A stretch of DNA of 35,959 nt, taken from positions 1 to 35,959 of the forward strand of contig JAGKSB010000020.1 in the NCBI GenBank assembly GCA_017942165.1, written 5' to 3'. A program made the translations under genes and the position numbers. The stretch comes from Rhinopithecimicrobium faecis. Its GTDB lineage: Bacteria > Bacteroidota > Bacteroidia > Sphingobacteriales > Sphingobacteriaceae. This document shows positions 34,701-35,959 of this stretch, piece by piece (position 1 is the first letter of the stretch; the number at the start of each line of letters is the position of its first letter). A model generated the notes under the pieces. The model ran no database searches. It saw only the letters and a list, made by a program, of their open reading frames with translations, and had not been told where the DNA came from.

Positions 34701-35042
34701 GGTGAGCCCATGGCGCGATGGACGAAGCCGTCGGCAGTAGTGATGTCTGAGGGAAACTATTCGGATGCCTTTATCTTCCCTTATATTTACAAGCAAAATG
34801 GTTTGGGAAAACTTATTGGAATGCCTGTACCGGGTACAGGAACAGCGGTATGGTGGGAGACGCAGATTGATCCTACGTTAGTATTTGGTATTCCCATGGT
34901 AGGTACTGTTGGCACGGATGGACGTACGACAGAAAATCTACAGGTAGAGCCTGATATTCGCGTTCCTCTACCTTATGAAGCGTTTTTAAAAGGGGAGGAT
35001 CCACAATTGGAACGTGCTGTAAAGGAACTTTTAAAGAAATAA
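31746..35042 (+). CDS. Tricorn-like S41 peptidase
   Basis: The 1098-aa protein has a signal peptide (ending AHAQQ). Order: six- and seven-bladed beta-propeller repeats (about 30-560, e.g. WIRYPAISPDAKTLVFGYKG, MPVWSRDGKTLAFANNRYGN), a Lys/Asp/Glu-rich linker (about 575-620), a C1-type helical region, a PDZ (about 820-890), then the catalytic S41 domain. Catalytic residues are H789 (LNGSHTGG) and nucleophile S1006 (EGNYSDAF), with a later acidic residue in WWETQIDP. Tricorn homologs trim peptides to short products. It is probably periplasmic. Its stop is 1 nt before the next ATG, so it is coupled to the cyclophilin gene. Confidence 0.9.
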   Translation: MSQLKKRWSKVAALMMLLSSTTVAHAQQEALWIRYPAISPDAKTLVFGYKGNLYKVSTAGGTATALTVGSSHAMMPVWSRDGKTLAFANNRYGNFDVFTMPADGGAVTRVTYHSSNDYPYDFTVDNKDVIFGSARQAPAASVRFPSVRLFQNLYQASKQGGRAKLLSAAGVENAHFNGDGSKLVFQDRKGYEDPWRKHHKSAVTRDIWIYDLKSSNYQALTQAEIEHREPVFSADGQAVFYLNEQDGTQNIYKKNLGATTADKQLTTFTKNPVRHLSIAKDNTMAFTQDGQVYILKEGGKAQKITIQVPVDVGDMERNFTNLASQVSQYQLSPNNKEIAYISRGEVFVTSVEGDFTKRITSTSSQERMVQWAPDGKSLIYAAERGTAGWGIYESRLKDTEEGHFFQGTIFVETPLIVNKNDNFAPKFSPNGEKIAYVEERNILQVFDIKSKKTTTLLPKGHNHSYSDGDWSFSWSPDSKWLLVDDQKGYFGGSNAALIKADGSTPIQYPINSGFGEDNARWQMDGKLITWESARYGRKSLANQGSREVDVLGVFLNPEDFDKFNLSKDEFDLFKDGADKKKEEPAKDKDTNKKDAEKGKDSRGDNKDDSSKNKVADLKLNLENLRDREVRLTINSSSIADYMLTKDGEKLFYLAAFEKGYDLWQTDTRTRETKILAKLGGSPSGIQLSKDEKFIIVSNRGSLLKIEVASGKPTAIKNNPEMELNTAAERQYIFDHAWLQVKKKFYDPTIHGIDWKGYYDTYNKFLPHINNNYDFQELLSELLGELNGSHTGGRYSPRMAAADQTASLGLLYDELYTGKGLKVAEVIAGGPFSKAASKLTAGSIIHSIDGLEITDQTDWAALLNRKSGKFVKISGQTAAGAAFTETVKPIDFGEENTLMYKRWVASMEAYVAKISNGKIGYVHVEGMNDGAFREVFDKVMGDNKEKEALIVDTRFNGGGWLHDDLNTFLSGKEYMKFSPQGTILKGGEPMARWTKPSAVVMSEGNYSDAFIFPYIYKQNGLGKLIGMPVPGTGTAVWWETQIDPTLVFGIPMVGTVGTDGRTTENLQVEPDIRVPLPYEAFLKGEDPQLERAVKELLKK

Positions 35043-35043
35043 T

Positions 35044-35679
35044 ATGAAAGCTTTATTTATAAGTATGCTAGCTGTGTTTGTGCTGAATCTCTCCAATGGT
35101 TCAGCGCAGACACATCGGGTGAAATTCGCTACTTCAAAGGGTGATTTTATAGTCCTATTGTACGATAAGACGCCTGCACATAGGGATTTGTTTCTAAAGC
35201 TGGTTGCCGCAGGCGACTATAAGCAGCAGCTATTTAACCGGGTTGTGAAGCAGTTTGTAAATCAAGGGGGCCTCTTAGACGAAACAACCTTAGCGTTGGA
35301 AGCTGCGGCAAAGCAGCCTGTAGTCCGCTTACCGGCGGAAATAGTGCCTGAATATTTTCATAAAAAAGGTGCTCTAGGTGCTGGAAGAGATGATAACCCA
35401 CAGAAAGCTTCCTATGTTAAGCAGCCCTATTTTGTGATAGGTAAGGTGTATACGGATGCGGAATTAGATAGCTTAGAAATAAAAAAAGGTATACGCTATT
35501 CTGCGGTCCAACGTGCTGCCTATAAGTCTATAGGTGGTGCAGCCCGCTTAGATGGTGACTATACTGTCTATGGGGAAGTGGTGGAAGGCTTAGATGTCGT
35601 GGAAAAGATTAATAATGTTTCTACGGATAAGAGTGATGCTCCCGTTGAGCCTATTGTATTTTCAGTAACGCTACTTTAA
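35044..35679 (+). CDS. Cyclophilin-type peptidyl-prolyl isomerase
   Basis: The 211-aa protein has a signal peptide (MKALFISMLAVFVLNLSNGSA, cut before QTH). The cyclophilin core is VKFATSKGDFIVLLYDKTPA, LFNRVVKQFVNQGG (the FxRV..F..QGG motif with catalytic Arg) and DYTVYGEVVEGLDVVEKIN. A 35-residue insert (about 85-160) with KGALGAGRDDNPQKAS is longer than usual. Exported PPIases fold envelope proteins. It follows the S41 peptidase by 1 nt, so the two likely act in the same compartment. Confidence 0.9.
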   Translation: MKALFISMLAVFVLNLSNGSAQTHRVKFATSKGDFIVLLYDKTPAHRDLFLKLVAAGDYKQQLFNRVVKQFVNQGGLLDETTLALEAAAKQPVVRLPAEIVPEYFHKKGALGAGRDDNPQKASYVKQPYFVIGKVYTDAELDSLEIKKGIRYSAVQRAAYKSIGGAARLDGDYTVYGEVVEGLDVVEKINNVSTDKSDAPVEPIVFSVTLL

Positions 35680-35720
35680 TATTTTTAGTAGCTACTATTG
35701 TATTAGGATATATCGTTTGA

Positions 35721-35749
35721 AAAAGCAAGTCTTCGGGCTTGCTTTTTTT
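35721..35749 (+). terminator. Terminator after the S41-cyclophilin operon
   Basis: AAAAGCAAG (35721-35729) with the loop C-TTCG-G, then CTTGCTTTT (35738-35746) and T to 35749. A UUCG tetraloop closes the stem. Confidence 0.9.
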
Positions 35750-35834
35750 CTTCCTGCTGGGCTTTAAATTGCGGGATATTTTGGTGGTGGGATATAAAAT
35801 ACGGAATTATTTATGCAAAAAAAAAGGATAAATC

Positions 35835-35959
35835 GACACTATCCCATCAAGTGTGTAAGTTAAAAAGTTAGGCTTGGATTTTATAATCTGAGCCTTTTGT
35901 CAAAAATAAGCATAAATTGGTTTAAAACAATTCCCCAATTATGAATCGGCATTGTCCAT
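35835..35959 (-). mobile_element. 3' end of an IS256-family insertion sequence
   Basis: On the minus strand, 35958-35881 reads WTMPIHNWGIVLNQFMLIFD and then KRLRL-stop. This matches the last residues of IS256 (mutator)-type transposases (WT.PI.NW...L.QF.I.F..RL). The end of the IS is probably near 35835, where GACACTATCCC and ACACACTTGATGG (minus) resemble an IS256 terminal repeat. The IS edge and repeat are inferred; most of the transposase is beyond the window. Confidence 0.7.

Noticed and set aside
1..35959. CRISPR array or rRNA genes
   Set aside because: No regular spaced repeats of 24-40 nt and no rRNA-like sequence were seen; the only repeats are short tandem or inverted ones.

Overview
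The window looks like a Bacteroidota chromosome, most likely from Sphingobacteriaceae (Sphingobacterium/Pedobacter-like). Four things point there. Promoters carry the Bacteroidota -7 box TAnnTTTG, several with TTTG 19-20 nt upstream. Surface-type lipoproteins have fimbrillin-like and FISUMP-like domains. An RteC-type regulator sits in a mobile element. The housekeeping genes (PgpH-type HD phosphohydrolase, one-chain aconitase, ATP-type PEP carboxykinase, tricorn-like S41 peptidase) fit as well. The genus call is inference.

Left 5 kb (1-5054): a decaying integrative element next to tRNA-Ser(GCT). It runs from an IS3-type orfA fragment with an in-frame TAG, through an Abi-family gene with an in-frame TAG, to an intact minus-strand block: DnaC-like loader, DnaD-like replication protein, excisionase-like HTH protein and RteC. 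A tyrosine recombinase follows that has an in-frame TAG and lacks its N-terminus. It is fused back-to-back to the C-terminal end of an ISL3-type transposase, next to the tRNA 3' end.

5.2-10.8 kb: core genes, namely pgpH-like (minus), rpe and acn, with clear terminators. 10.9-16.5 kb: an AraC regulator, then a 54-aa small protein and a FISUMP lipoprotein, an outer-membrane protein, an acyltransferase and a second small barrel-like protein. 16.6-20.5 kb: an MBL-fold hydrolase, pckA with a 24-bp hairpin terminator, and a serine hydrolase.

20.5-25.5 kb: two inverted, convergent copies of the small-protein + lipoprotein unit already seen at 12 kb, then a long AT-rich gap with a perfect 22-bp palindrome. 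The three small proteins share an ungapped 22-residue block, and each lies just upstream of a large lipoprotein. The two inverted copies also share a promoter/start motif. This is the best candidate for an undescribed system: a small secreted or regulatory partner of a surface lipoprotein.

25.8-31.5 kb: OsmC and pirin genes, a fimbrillin-like/NUC1 nuclease fusion lipoprotein directly behind a tRNA-Lys terminator, a strong candidate small RNA (consensus promoter plus perfect terminator, no ORF), an MFS exporter, ubiX and a second identical tRNA-Lys. 31.7-35.7 kb: a tricorn-like S41 peptidase coupled to a cyclophilin. The right edge holds the C-terminal end of an IS256-type transposase, so the window is bounded by insertion sequences on both sides.
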